Shown piece after piece: positions 45,681-55,383 of a stretch of DNA of 64,000 bases (its first letter is position 1; every line of letters starts with the position of its first letter). Origin of the DNA: CAZBSE01 sp964610385 (lineage in GTDB: Bacteria > Actinomycetota > Humimicrobiia > Humimicrobiales > Humimicrobiaceae); NCBI GenBank assembly GCA_964610385.1, contig CAZSXW010000002.1, positions 1 to 64,000 of the forward strand. Reading direction: 5' to 3'. Under the pieces are notes generated by a model. The model was not told the origin of the DNA. It made no database searches and was given only the letters and a program-made list of their open reading frames with translations. The translations under genes and the position numbers were made by a program.

Positions 45681-46778
45681 ATGGCAAAAGTCGTTTTTAA
45701 AAATTTGACTAAAAAGTTTGAGGATGTGGTAGCTGTAAGCGATTTGAACGATACAATAGAAGATAAGGAATTTGTAGTATTGGTAGGGCCTTCCGGCTGT
45801 GGAAAAACGACGACTCTTCGTATGATAGCAGGTCTGGAAGAAGTAACGGAAGGCGAGATATATATTGATGACAGGCTGGTCAATAAGGTTGCTCCCAAGG
45901 ACAGGGATATAGCTATGGTTTTTCAAAATTATGCTCTTTATCCACATTTCAACGTGTACAATAATATGGCATTTGGGCTGAAACTGCGAAGAATGCCAAG
46001 AGATGAAATAAATAAAAGAGTCACTGAGACAGCGAAAATATTAAAGATAGAAGACCTGCTTAAGAGAATGCCAAAGCAACTTTCAGGAGGGCAGAAACAG
46101 AGAGTTGCTTTAGGAAGGGCTATTGTAAGGGACCCAAAGGTGTTTTTGATGGATGAGCCACTTTCCAATCTTGATGCGAAACTCAGGGTTCAGATGAGAA
46201 CCGAGATCGTAAAACTTCATGAGAGACTTAATTCCACTGTAATATATGTGACTCATGACCAGACAGAAGCTATGACTATGGCAGATAAAATAATACTTCT
46301 AAAAGATGGAATAGTACAGCAGACCGGTAAACCTCAGGAGATCTATGATAATCCCAGTAATATGTTTGTAGCCGGTTTTATTGGAAGTCCCGCCATGAAT
46401 TTCATAGATGTTAACGTGACTAAAAAAATGACTCTTAAAAGTAAAGTATTTGAGCTTGACTCGGGTGATAAGATCAAGAAGATAATAAAGAAAAACGATC
46501 TTGTTGGAAAAGAAATAGTGCTGGGAATAAGACCCGAGGATCTTGAAGATAGTAGTTTTGTGCAAAATATCCATAAAGGCAATACTATTAAAGCAAAAAT
46601 CGAGGTCAGGGAACCAATGGGCGCAGAGATCTATTTATATCTTGACATAGAAGGGGTACTCGTAACAGCAAGAGTCAACCCTAAATCCAAATATAAAAGC
46701 GGTGAAACAGCCATACTGTATGTAGATATTGATAAATTGTATTTATTTAATAAGGAGACAGAAGAAGTTTATGAGTGA
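45681..46778 (+). CDS. sugar ABC transporter ATPase, MsmX/UgpC/MalK type
   Basis: A 365-residue ATPase. Walker A GPSGCGKTTTLRMIAG, the Q-loop MVFQNYALYPHFNVYNNM, signature LSGGQKQRVALGRAI, Walker B VFLMDEPLSNLDAKLR, then a C-terminal OB/TOBE domain (about 240-365) with LGIRPEDLED. This type serves CUT1 sugar importers and often stands alone and energises several of them. No permease or binding-protein gene lies beside it. AGGAG precedes the ATG. Confidence 0.93.
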   Translation: MAKVVFKNLTKKFEDVVAVSDLNDTIEDKEFVVLVGPSGCGKTTTLRMIAGLEEVTEGEIYIDDRLVNKVAPKDRDIAMVFQNYALYPHFNVYNNMAFGLKLRRMPRDEINKRVTETAKILKIEDLLKRMPKQLSGGQKQRVALGRAIVRDPKVFLMDEPLSNLDAKLRVQMRTEIVKLHERLNSTVIYVTHDQTEAMTMADKIILLKDGIVQQTGKPQEIYDNPSNMFVAGFIGSPAMNFIDVNVTKKMTLKSKVFELDSGDKIKKIIKKNDLVGKEIVLGIRPEDLEDSSFVQNIHKGNTIKAKIEVREPMGAEIYLYLDIEGVLVTARVNPKSKYKSGETAILYVDIDKLYLFNKETEEVYE

Positions 46779-46972
46779 GTGACTGTTTGTTAAATAAAAG
46801 ATTCTGTTGCTTGCCTTAAAATAACTTAAATCAGATATCCTTCCGATTTGAAATAGCAATATTCGTCAACATAATTTTAGTATAGAGTAATATCCGTAAT
46901 ATAATATGGTACTAGTGGGGTCCCTTTTTTATATAAGTGAATCTAAAGTATAGGAGAGTATTAAGATATAGA

Positions 46973-48313
46973 ATGACTAAAGATTTTAAAAAAGACTTTA
47001 TTTTCGGTACTGCAACATCATCCTACCAGATAGAGGGAGCTGCGGCTGAAGACGGCAGGACTCCTTCTATATGGGATTTGTTTTCAAAGACTCCCGGGAA
47101 GACATACAGGGAGCACACGGGTGATATAGCTTGTGACCATTATCATAGATATAAAGAAGATGTAGAATTAATGGAAAAAATAGGAACTGATGCATATAGA
47201 TTTTCAGTCTCGTGGTCCAGAATTTTCCCTGAAAAAGGCAGGTACAATCCTAAGGGAATGGATTTTTATAAGAGACTTGTAAATGAGTTGAATAAAAGGA
47301 ATATAAGACCTGTCGTTACCATTTATCACTGGGATCAGCCGTTATGGGCTTATAATATGGGTGGGTGGTTAAATAGAGATTCGGTTAAATGGTTTGAAGA
47401 ATACTCGTCAAGACTATTTAAGGAACTTAATGAATCCGTAGGGTTATGGATAACCCATAATGAACCATTGTGCCCTTCTTTTTTTGGTTATCATGAGGGT
47501 ATTCATGCGCCAGGTCATAAGAATTTAAAGGAAGCCGTTACGGTCGCTCATCATATTTTGATGTCCCACGGTTCTGCCGTAAGGAATTTTAGAAGATTGA
47601 AATTTAAAAATAGCGCAATAGGAATAACACTTAACTTGATCCCCTCATATCCTGCCACAGATATTGAGGAAGATAAAAAGGCAACTTCAGTATTTGATGG
47701 CCAGTATAATAGATGGTTTCTTAGTCCGCTTTTTAAGGCTGATTATCCTGAAGATATGAAAGAGGTGTTTAAGAAACTAATAGGCGATTTTGATTTTATA
47801 AAAGACGGGGATATTGAGAAAATATCGGTTAAAAATGATTTTCTGGGAGTAAATTATTATTCACGTGAATTGATCAAATATTCTCCTGATTCAGAGCTGG
47901 AATATGAAAAGACCCATGGAAATTTTAAGAGGACAGAAACGGACTGGGAGATAGTGCCGCAGGCTCTTTGCGGTCTTATATCGAGGCTAAGGGAGGAATA
48001 TACCGATATACCCATTTATATCACCGAAAATGGTGCTGCTTTTAATGATAAGGTGTCTAAAGACAGGAAAATACATGATGGCAAGCGTGTGGATTATCTC
48101 CGAAGGCATTTAAAAAAGATTGCAGATCTTAACCGTAAGGGTGCGGATATAAGAGGATATTTCCTGTGGTCACTGATGGATAATTTTGAATGGGGGCACG
48201 GCTATTCTAAGAGGTTCGGGATCATTTATATAGATTATGAAACCCAGGAAAGGATGTTAAAAGACAGTGCGCTGTGGTATAAAGATCTGATAAAGACAAG
48301 GATCATAAAATGA
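46973..48313 (+). CDS. GH1 beta-glucosidase
   Basis: A 446-residue GH1 enzyme. KDFIFGTATSSYQIEGAA is the N-terminal signature, the acid/base Glu is in WITHNEP, the nucleophile Glu in IYITENGAAF, and SLMDNFEWGHGYSKRFGI ends the barrel. It cleaves beta-glucosides such as cellobiose in the cytoplasm (no signal peptide). ATG at 46973 matches the family start; the GTG at 46937 adds a non-conserved tail. It begins the beta-glucan region that continues with two GH94 phosphorylases. Confidence 0.94.
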   Translation: MTKDFKKDFIFGTATSSYQIEGAAAEDGRTPSIWDLFSKTPGKTYREHTGDIACDHYHRYKEDVELMEKIGTDAYRFSVSWSRIFPEKGRYNPKGMDFYKRLVNELNKRNIRPVVTIYHWDQPLWAYNMGGWLNRDSVKWFEEYSSRLFKELNESVGLWITHNEPLCPSFFGYHEGIHAPGHKNLKEAVTVAHHILMSHGSAVRNFRRLKFKNSAIGITLNLIPSYPATDIEEDKKATSVFDGQYNRWFLSPLFKADYPEDMKEVFKKLIGDFDFIKDGDIEKISVKNDFLGVNYYSRELIKYSPDSELEYEKTHGNFKRTETDWEIVPQALCGLISRLREEYTDIPIYITENGAAFNDKVSKDRKIHDGKRVDYLRRHLKKIADLNRKGADIRGYFLWSLMDNFEWGHGYSKRFGIIYIDYETQERMLKDSALWYKDLIKTRIIK

Positions 48314-48327
48314 ACCGGAGTTAGGTT

Positions 48328-48891
48328 ATGACAGAAAAAGAAAAGATGCTGTCGGGAAGATTGTATTTAGCCACGGATGAAGAACTTACAAAAGAAAGAG
48401 ATTATGCAAAAAAATTGTGTTACGAATTTAATATGTCAGATCCCTCCGATCATGACAGGAAAAAAGAGATCTTAAAGAAATTGTTCAGAACAGATGAAGA
48501 TTGTACGGTAGAACCAAATTTCTACTGTGATTATGGTTATAACATTATCATAGGTAAAAATTTCTATGCAAACCATAATTGCGTGATACTTGATGTAAAT
48601 ACTGTAGAGATCGGTGATAATGTTTTTCTTGGACCAGGGGTACAGATATGTGCGGCCTCACATCCAATCGATCTTAATGAAAGGATTAAAGGATTTGAGT
48701 ATGGTCGTCCCATTAAGATAGGAGACAATGTCTGGATAGGAGCAGGTGTAATTATTATTGCCGGTGTAGAAATTGGAGATAATTCGGTTATAGGTGCAGG
48801 TAGTATTGTGACCAAAAATATTCCTTCAAATGTAATTGCAACAGGAAATCCCTGCAGGGTTATAAGGGAATTACAGCAGTCTGCTCGATAA
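48328..48891 (+). CDS. maltose/galactoside O-acetyltransferase family protein
   Basis: A 187-residue left-handed beta-helix acetyltransferase. The N-terminal Mac domain is KEKMLSGRLYLATDEELTKE. Hexapeptide repeats follow (IGDNVFLGPGVQI, IGDNVWIGAGVIIIAGV), and the catalytic His is in CAASHPIDLNER. It acetylates sugars with acetyl-CoA. Fourteen bases after the beta-glucosidase gene, so probably one operon; detoxification of non-metabolised sugars is the usual guess. Confidence 0.92.
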   Translation: MTEKEKMLSGRLYLATDEELTKERDYAKKLCYEFNMSDPSDHDRKKEILKKLFRTDEDCTVEPNFYCDYGYNIIIGKNFYANHNCVILDVNTVEIGDNVFLGPGVQICAASHPIDLNERIKGFEYGRPIKIGDNVWIGAGVIIIAGVEIGDNSVIGAGSIVTKNIPSNVIATGNPCRVIRELQQSAR

Positions 48892-48907
48892 GATAGGATT
48901 TTAAAAA

Positions 48908-50032
48908 TTAAAGTCTGATTATCTTGTAATCCTTGTTTCCAATTCCCATTTTTTGACCGTAGTCAAGCTGATTGTTCCAATCTACATTTTTATAAACTAA
49001 TTTAAATTTATCTTCGCTTTTTGTCTTATTTATATCAGACCATAATGGACTAAAGGGTGCTGAATTGACAAGGTCCACGGAAGCTTTGTCTATAGCAATA
49101 GGGTCGTTTGAAAGCAGGATACCCAGGTCAGGCACGATAGGACTGTTTGATGCACCAAGGCAGTCGCATTCTGGAGTGATATCGATCAAAAAATTGATAT
49201 AGACGATCTTTTTATCTTTTTGGTTCGTTATTCCCATTACATATTCCACCATTTTCTCCTGTAATTTCCTGCTTTCTCTGGGGAATTTGGGCCTGATAGC
49301 GTTATATTTACAGACACCTATGCATTCACCACAACCTTTACATTTTTTTTCTATAAAATAAATGCTTTTTTTACCCTTTCTGATAGCATCGAAAGAGCAG
49401 GCCTCAATACATGTCCCGCACAATCTGCAGAGGTTTTCATCAACCGCGGGTACGAACTCTGAATGTTGTAAGAATTTCCCTTTAATTGAAGCGCATCCCA
49501 TAGCAAGGTTTTTTATAGACCCGCCAAACCCCCCTAAGGGATGACCGGTAAAGTGAGTGGCCGCAATTATAAAGTCAGCATAAAAGATGGTGCTGCCGAT
49601 AAATATTTCCTTGAAATGCTTACCGTTCACTTTTACGGTTTTATAATCATTGCCGGTCAGCCCATCTGCTATAATGATGGGTGCACCTACTGTCTCATGC
49701 GTAAAACCGTTGATTGCGGCAGTTTTTAAATGATCTATCGCATTATGCCTTTTATGTGTATAAAGTGTATTGGTATCTGTAAGGAAGGGTATTCCATTAT
49801 ATTCTATTATTTTCTGTACTATTTTCCCTATAAAGGGTGTTCTTATATAACCATGTCCGCCTCTTTCCCCGAAGTGCATTTTTACAGCAACTCTATCACC
49901 AGGCTCAATATTCCTTAAAAGGCGGGATTTATCGATCATTTTTGCCAATCTATCTATGAGGCTTTTATTCGAATCTTTCTTTGTTTCTATATAATATACG
50001 GTGCTTTTATTACCTTTAAATTCTTTTTTCAT
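48908..50032 (-). CDS. DUF362 protein with two 4Fe-4S clusters
   Basis: A 374-residue protein. A DUF362 domain (KMHFGERGGHGYIRTPF, THFTGHPLGGFGGSIKNLAMG) is interrupted by a ferredoxin insert with two CxxCxxCxxxC motifs: CRLCGTCIEACSFDAI and CKGCGECIGVCKYNAI. Function is unknown; such proteins are common in anaerobes. Convergent with the acetyltransferase, 16 bases apart. Confidence 0.9.
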   Translation of the reverse strand: MKKEFKGNKSTVYYIETKKDSNKSLIDRLAKMIDKSRLLRNIEPGDRVAVKMHFGERGGHGYIRTPFIGKIVQKIIEYNGIPFLTDTNTLYTHKRHNAIDHLKTAAINGFTHETVGAPIIIADGLTGNDYKTVKVNGKHFKEIFIGSTIFYADFIIAATHFTGHPLGGFGGSIKNLAMGCASIKGKFLQHSEFVPAVDENLCRLCGTCIEACSFDAIRKGKKSIYFIEKKCKGCGECIGVCKYNAIRPKFPRESRKLQEKMVEYVMGITNQKDKKIVYINFLIDITPECDCLGASNSPIVPDLGILLSNDPIAIDKASVDLVNSAPFSPLWSDINKTKSEDKFKLVYKNVDWNNQLDYGQKMGIGNKDYKIIRL

Positions 50033-50197
50033 AATATGGTCCCCAAATAGTAATATTTTTATATATATGAAAAATTATTATAAAAGACATTTAAATAGTC
50101 AAGGTCAATAGCTGTACTTTCTGATACTGTCAATTTTGCAGCTATTATCTTACTTCAATATTAAATACTGATTACTTAAAATATGATGAGTCAATAT

Positions 50198-51214
50198 TCA
50201 CGCGGAAGCATTATTTAATAAGGAGATCTGCTCATCTGTTAAATGGATATTAAGTGCTTTTATATTCTGATCAAATTGTTCCAGATTGCTGGCTCCCAGA
50301 AGAGGAACGACCCTTGGCTGGTGATGAAGAAGCCAGGCTAAAACAAGCTGGTTGTTGTTAACACCCAATTCTTTTGCAATCTTTGACAGAGTCTCCAGCC
50401 TGATCTGTGCATCATCATTGTCAAAAAGCTGCCAGTTATAATAAGCCTCGCGCTTTTTTTTATCATCGTAGATACCCTTTAAAAGAGGCGAGTAAGCAAC
50501 AAGAGTTATATCTTCATTAGTGTTGATGTAATCAATAAGTTCATCGTCTACATTTACAGTGACGCCGAAATCAACGCCTGGCTTGGGCCTTAGATAAGAA
50601 TACTGCTGTTGCACAGCGATGTAGGAAGCCCACTTATTTGCCGAACTTATACATCTAGACCGTTCCAATCGCCAGGTCCTTAGGTTACTACAGCCAATAT
50701 ATCTTACCTTGCCCTCCTCGACCAGACGATTGAGGGCTTCTAAAGTTTCTTCCAGGGGTGTAATACGGTCGTCAACATGGGTATAATATAGATCAATATA
50801 ATCCGTCTGAAGTCTTTTCAAGCTTCCCTCTATACCCTTTCGGATTACTTCGGGTGCCAGACCTTCATATTTTCCAGGTAAAAGATCCCATAAAATATTC
50901 CCTTTATTATCTCTTATCTTTTCCGGATGTTTAAGTCTGGCTCCGACTTTGGTTGCCAGAAATATCCTTTTTCTATTTCTCCTCTCTTTCATCCATTGAC
51001 CAACAAGATTTTCACTTTCATCGCCAATAAATTCTCCTTTGCCCAACCACCAGGCATAACAATTGGCAGTATCCAGGAAGTTTCCACCCTGGTTTATAAA
51101 ACGGTCCAGCATTATAAAAGACGTTGTTTGATCTATTGCGCTACCCATAAGCATACAGCCCAGGCCGGCTTGACTGATATGCTCTTTTGTTCTGCCAAAT
51201 TCGATTTTATTCAT
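50198..51214 (-). CDS. aldo/keto reductase
   Basis: A 338-residue TIM-barrel oxidoreductase. Catalytic residues appear as Asp and Tyr of FLDTANCYAWW, Lys of FLATKVGARL and His of DLYYTHVDDR. The cofactor region has VVPLLGASNLEQFDQN. It reduces carbonyls with NAD(P)H. A second aldo/keto reductase lies 73 bases upstream on the same strand, and the two probably share a transcript. Sugar aldehydes are likely substrates given the neighbours. Confidence 0.92.
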   Translation of the reverse strand: MNKIEFGRTKEHISQAGLGCMLMGSAIDQTTSFIMLDRFINQGGNFLDTANCYAWWLGKGEFIGDESENLVGQWMKERRNRKRIFLATKVGARLKHPEKIRDNKGNILWDLLPGKYEGLAPEVIRKGIEGSLKRLQTDYIDLYYTHVDDRITPLEETLEALNRLVEEGKVRYIGCSNLRTWRLERSRCISSANKWASYIAVQQQYSYLRPKPGVDFGVTVNVDDELIDYINTNEDITLVAYSPLLKGIYDDKKKREAYYNWQLFDNDDAQIRLETLSKIAKELGVNNNQLVLAWLLHHQPRVVPLLGASNLEQFDQNIKALNIHLTDEQISLLNNASA

Positions 51215-51287
51215 TTTTACTTTCCTTAAATAAATTTAATAAATCAAAATACTGTTTTTAAGTTTTATTCATATTTTAACTATTTTT

Positions 51288-52280
51288 TTAAATTGAAACT
51301 CTATCAATAAGTTTATTTATTTCAGTCATCTGCTCTCTGGTTAATGGGCCGAATTCCATTGCTTTTGCATTTTCTTCTACCTGTTTTACGGTTCTAAAAC
51401 CTGGTATGGGTATGGTCTTTCCACTGGCGCTCCATATCCACGCCAGCGCACCCTGCACGAGTGTCCTTCCGTTGCTGGTCAGTATTTCACGCAGTGATTC
51501 AAGCTTTTTTAGAAATTCAGCATTCGGTCTGCCGTTTTTAAAATACAAATTCCAGCTGACATCATTACCTCTTATGTCATCTGCGGACAGCTTTGAATTT
51601 TGGTTAAATTTACCGCTGAGCAGGCCCATGGCCAGCGGGGATCGATTAATACTTGCAATATTATGTTTTTCACAGATATCGATAATCTTATCTGCGTTTA
51701 TAAATACATTGAACTGATGCTGAATTGATGTGCCGTTGGTATTATTTATCAAGAAATCGATGCACTCAAGGTTGTCGGTACTCCACCCGTATTCTCTGAT
51801 TAGTCCCTCATCCTGTAACTTTTCCAGCACTTCAAAAACACTGGGTGCCTCCTGAATGGGTATAGACCACAGATGCAGTTGATATAGATCTATATAATCC
51901 GTACCCAGTCTTTTCAGTGAATCGCGGCATGCTTTTTTTATATATTCTTCCGAAGAATCGGCGCCCGTCATGCGGTTTGTTTTTTCATTAAAGGTGTTGC
52001 CAAATTTAGTAGCTATGACTACCTGGTCTCTTTTACCTTTTAGCGCCTTTCCGAGAATTATTTCGCTGTGACCTGTACCATAAACATCCGCGGTATCAAA
52101 GAAATTAATGCCGAGCTCGACTGCCTTTTGGATTGCTCTGATTGATTCTTCATCATTGACATTGCTGTATCCGCTGGATCTACCATCGACAGAGTAAAAT
52201 AGCCCCCCTATGGGCCAGCAGCCCAGGCCCAACGCGCTAACTTCAATGCCTGATTTTCCTAGTTTCCTTGTCATTTTCAT
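51288..52280 (-). CDS. aldo/keto reductase
   Basis: A 330-residue member of the same superfamily as the downstream gene but clearly different in sequence. Asp and Tyr in FFDTADVYGTGHSE, Lys in VIATKFGNTF, His in DLYQLHLWS, and IPIPGFRTVKQVEEN for the cofactor phosphate. GAGGAG precedes the ATG by about eleven bases. It is first in the pair and divergent from the GH94 genes across a 570-base gap. Confidence 0.92.
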   Translation of the reverse strand: MKMTRKLGKSGIEVSALGLGCWPIGGLFYSVDGRSSGYSNVNDEESIRAIQKAVELGINFFDTADVYGTGHSEIILGKALKGKRDQVVIATKFGNTFNEKTNRMTGADSSEEYIKKACRDSLKRLGTDYIDLYQLHLWSIPIQEAPSVFEVLEKLQDEGLIREYGWSTDNLECIDFLINNTNGTSIQHQFNVFINADKIIDICEKHNIASINRSPLAMGLLSGKFNQNSKLSADDIRGNDVSWNLYFKNGRPNAEFLKKLESLREILTSNGRTLVQGALAWIWSASGKTIPIPGFRTVKQVEENAKAMEFGPLTREQMTEINKLIDRVSI

Positions 52281-52572
52281 AATGATATTTTCTCCTCTTT
52301 ACTGATAATTAATATTAAATACTCAATTTTTAATATTTACCTGACTTATATATTAATTTATACTTGATAAAAATAGTTTAGTAAAGAATCATTTTTAATT
52401 ATTTCTATAGTTCTAAAAAAATACTGGATGATAATAAATTTTTTATATTTACATATTTTTTATGTTAATTTATACTTAAAAGGAGATGTCTGAGTACCTA
52501 TTGGTAAAATAAATTCCGGTGGTGTATTCAGATGAAATCTCAAATCAGATCTCTGCAAATATTAGATAGGAA

Positions 52573-52602
52573 AATGTAATATGTACTATTACATATTACA
52601 TT
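52573..52602. repeat. perfect 13-bp inverted repeat
   Basis: AATGTAATATGTA, four bases, then its exact reverse complement. It lies in the 572-base gap (52281-52852) before the GH94 genes and overlaps the start of the small reading frame at 52581. It may be an operator or an mRNA hairpin over that start codon. The rest of the gap is A+T-rich, with no other recognisable feature. Confidence 0.6.
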
Positions 52603-52661
52603 GGTTTGTAGGTGGAGCGGCCCTTATACTCGCTTTAATAGTCTTACCTGGATCTATTTAA
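52581..52661 (+). CDS. possible 26-residue membrane peptide
   Basis: Reads MYYYILHWFVGGAALI and then LALIVLPGSI, a single hydrophobic helix with aromatic N-terminus. AGGA stands nine bases before the ATG. The start codon lies inside the left arm of a perfect inverted repeat, which would hide it in a hairpin. Small size makes chance likely; no family is recognised. Confidence 0.35.
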   Translation: MYYYILHWFVGGAALILALIVLPGSI

Positions 52662-52852
52662 GAGTTTTTTCAGAATTAAAGAGTCATACGACCCGTAAAA
52701 ATCTTAAATTTTCAGTTAATTATTTAACGGGTTCTAGATTGTCCAAATCAATAGAAGTATGATAATATTTGATATCTTTTCTGTTATTGAATTAACTTAT
52801 GATTTTATCCCGATGTGAATATTAATATGGAGCTTTTAAAAAAGGAACAGTA

Positions 52853-55291
52853 ATGAATAAATTTGGTCATTTTAATGATGCTAATAAGGAATATGTTATT
52901 GAAAAACCGGACACTCCTCTGCCATGGATAAATTATTTAGGCTGTGAAAGATACCTTGGTATTATTTCCAATACAGCAGGGGGTTATAGTTTTTATATAG
53001 ATGCAAGACTACGCCGCTTAACGCGCTATAGGTATAATAATGTCCCGGTAGATAACGGCGGAAGATATTTATATATCAAGGATGGCAGTACATTATGGAA
53101 TCCAGGTTGGAAACCGACCCGGGTACCTCTTGATGAGTACCACTGCCGTCATGGCCTGGGTTATACTGTCATAAAGGGCAGGAAAAAAGGAGTTGAAGCA
53201 GAGGTGACTTATTTCATACCCCTGGGAGAAAATATGGAAATATGGGATCTTGTCCTTACCAATAAAACAAAACAAAAAAAGGAAATAACACTTTTTTCTT
53301 TTTTAGAATTCTGCCTCTGGGATGCCATGGATGATATGACCAATCTTCAGCGTAATCTCAATACCGGTGAGGTAGAAGTTGAGAATGGAATAATTTTCCA
53401 TAAGACCGAATATAGAGAAAGAAGGAATCATTATGCATACTTCGCCTGCAGCAGGAAAGTGGACGGATTTGATACCAGCAGGGATGCCTTTATTGGTGTT
53501 TATAACGGATTTGAAAACCCTAAAGCTGCTGTAAAAGGAGAGTGCACCAATTCTATTGCAAATGGTTGGTATCCTATAGGTGTTCATCAGGTAAATATAA
53601 GTCTGGAGGCCGGAGAAAGCAAGCGCCTCCATTTTATACTGGGGTATATGGAAAATAAAGAAGATGAGAAGTTTTCTGCTCCTAATGTCATAAATAAAAA
53701 ATCGTTATGGCCGAAGCTTAAAGCGTATAAAAATACCAAAAATATAGATAAGGCTTTAAAAGAATTGAAGCAGTACTGGTCTGAACTGCTTGGTAAATAC
53801 AGGGTTGAAATAGATAATAAACATGTGGAGCGTATGGTCAATGTTTGGAATCAGTACCAGTGTATGGTGACTTTTAATCTATCACGTTCGGCCTCTTTTT
53901 ATGAAACCGGTATAGGGCGCGGACTGGGATTCAGGGATTCAAATCAGGATCTGCTTGGTTTTGTACATATGATACCTGAGCGGTCACGTCAGAGAATATT
54001 AGATATTGCCGGGGTACAGCTTTCAGATGGAAGCTGTTATCATCAGTATCAGCCGCTGACCAAGAAGGGAAATAAAGCTTTAGGCGGAGGTTTTAATGAT
54101 GATCCATTATGGCTTATAGTGTCTACATGTGCATATATCAAGGAAACTGGAGACTATAGTATTCTTAAAGAAAAGATAAGTTATTCGGATATACCTAAAA
54201 GTAAGGATACCCTTCTTGACCACCTTTTTCTATCTATAGACTATACTCTTAATAATCTGGGACCTCATAACCTGCCGCTTATAGGGCATGCTGATTGGAA
54301 TGATTGTCTGAATTTAAACTGCTTTTCGGAACATCCCGGTGAGAGCTTCCAGACTTTTGGAGATAGACCTGGGGGAGTAGCAGAATCGGTCATGATCGCG
54401 GGGTTATTTCTCCATGTCTGCAGGGAACTGTTAAGACTTTTACGGCAGATTGGAAATGAAGAAAAAAGCGATTATTTAAACCAAGGGTTTAACCTTATAA
54501 AAAAAGCAGTCGAATCGTCAGGATGGGATGGAGATTGGTTCCTGAGGGCTTATGACTATTACGGTAAGAAAATAGGTTCGAAAGAATGCAGGGAAGGAAA
54601 AATATTTATTGAGCCGCAGGGCTTGTGCATCATGGGAGGTGTAGGTCTTACAAATGGGATGGCCAGTAAAGCTCTTAAAAGTGTAGAAAAATACCTTGCT
54701 ACTTCCAATGGAATAATATTAAACCATCCTCCATATTCTCATTATTACCTAAATCTAGGAGAAATATCTTCTTACCCACCGGGTTATAAGGAAAATTCTG
54801 GAATATTCTGTCATAATAATCCCTGGATATCAATAGCCGAGACTATCCTGGGAAACGGTGACAGGGCATTTGATTATTATTTGCGTATATGCCCCAGTAC
54901 TAAAGAGGATATTATAGATACTTACCGCTGCGAGCCGTATTGCTACAGCCAGATGATTGCTGGGCCGGATGCTTCCACTTTTGGAGAGGCAAAAAATTCC
55001 TGGCTTACTGGAACAGCGGCATGGGCCTTTGTTAGCATCTCACAGGCGATTTTAGGAATCAAGCCTGATTATGAGGGCCTGCTGATAGATCCCTGTCTGC
55101 CTAAAAACTGGACGGGTTATAAAGTAGATAGAATATTCAGAGGGACTAGATATAAGATTGAGGTAAGAAAACAAAAGGGGATTTGCAAAGGGAAACAGAA
55201 AATAATACTGGATAAAAGGGAACTTAAATCAAATATAGTACCTATTTTTAAGGATAATAAAACTCATCTGATAGAAGTATATATTAAATGA
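52853..55291 (+). CDS. cellobiose phosphorylase (GH94)
   Basis: An 812-residue GH94 enzyme that follows cellobiose phosphorylases closely: FGHFNDANKEYVI, PWINYLGCERYLGIIS, AGGYSFYIDARLRRLTRYRY, RHGLGYTVIKG. Substrate-binding GLGFRDSNQDLLG lies near 360 and the catalytic Asp is in IGHADWNDCLNL near 480. It converts cellobiose and phosphate to glucose 1-phosphate and glucose, saving ATP. Cytoplasmic. AAGGAA precedes the ATG. It is followed 92 bases later by a paralogue and is convergent with the oligosaccharide transporter operon that probably feeds it. Confidence 0.9.
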   Translation: MNKFGHFNDANKEYVIEKPDTPLPWINYLGCERYLGIISNTAGGYSFYIDARLRRLTRYRYNNVPVDNGGRYLYIKDGSTLWNPGWKPTRVPLDEYHCRHGLGYTVIKGRKKGVEAEVTYFIPLGENMEIWDLVLTNKTKQKKEITLFSFLEFCLWDAMDDMTNLQRNLNTGEVEVENGIIFHKTEYRERRNHYAYFACSRKVDGFDTSRDAFIGVYNGFENPKAAVKGECTNSIANGWYPIGVHQVNISLEAGESKRLHFILGYMENKEDEKFSAPNVINKKSLWPKLKAYKNTKNIDKALKELKQYWSELLGKYRVEIDNKHVERMVNVWNQYQCMVTFNLSRSASFYETGIGRGLGFRDSNQDLLGFVHMIPERSRQRILDIAGVQLSDGSCYHQYQPLTKKGNKALGGGFNDDPLWLIVSTCAYIKETGDYSILKEKISYSDIPKSKDTLLDHLFLSIDYTLNNLGPHNLPLIGHADWNDCLNLNCFSEHPGESFQTFGDRPGGVAESVMIAGLFLHVCRELLRLLRQIGNEEKSDYLNQGFNLIKKAVESSGWDGDWFLRAYDYYGKKIGSKECREGKIFIEPQGLCIMGGVGLTNGMASKALKSVEKYLATSNGIILNHPPYSHYYLNLGEISSYPPGYKENSGIFCHNNPWISIAETILGNGDRAFDYYLRICPSTKEDIIDTYRCEPYCYSQMIAGPDASTFGEAKNSWLTGTAAWAFVSISQAILGIKPDYEGLLIDPCLPKNWTGYKVDRIFRGTRYKIEVRKQKGICKGKQKIILDKRELKSNIVPIFKDNKTHLIEVYIK

Positions 55292-55383
55292 CATGTATAC
55301 CGGGAGCTTTTTTACCATAAAAAAAGCAGTAGTATAAGCTATTTCAAAAAGATTTTCCATATGGATAGAATGGGAGATATATT

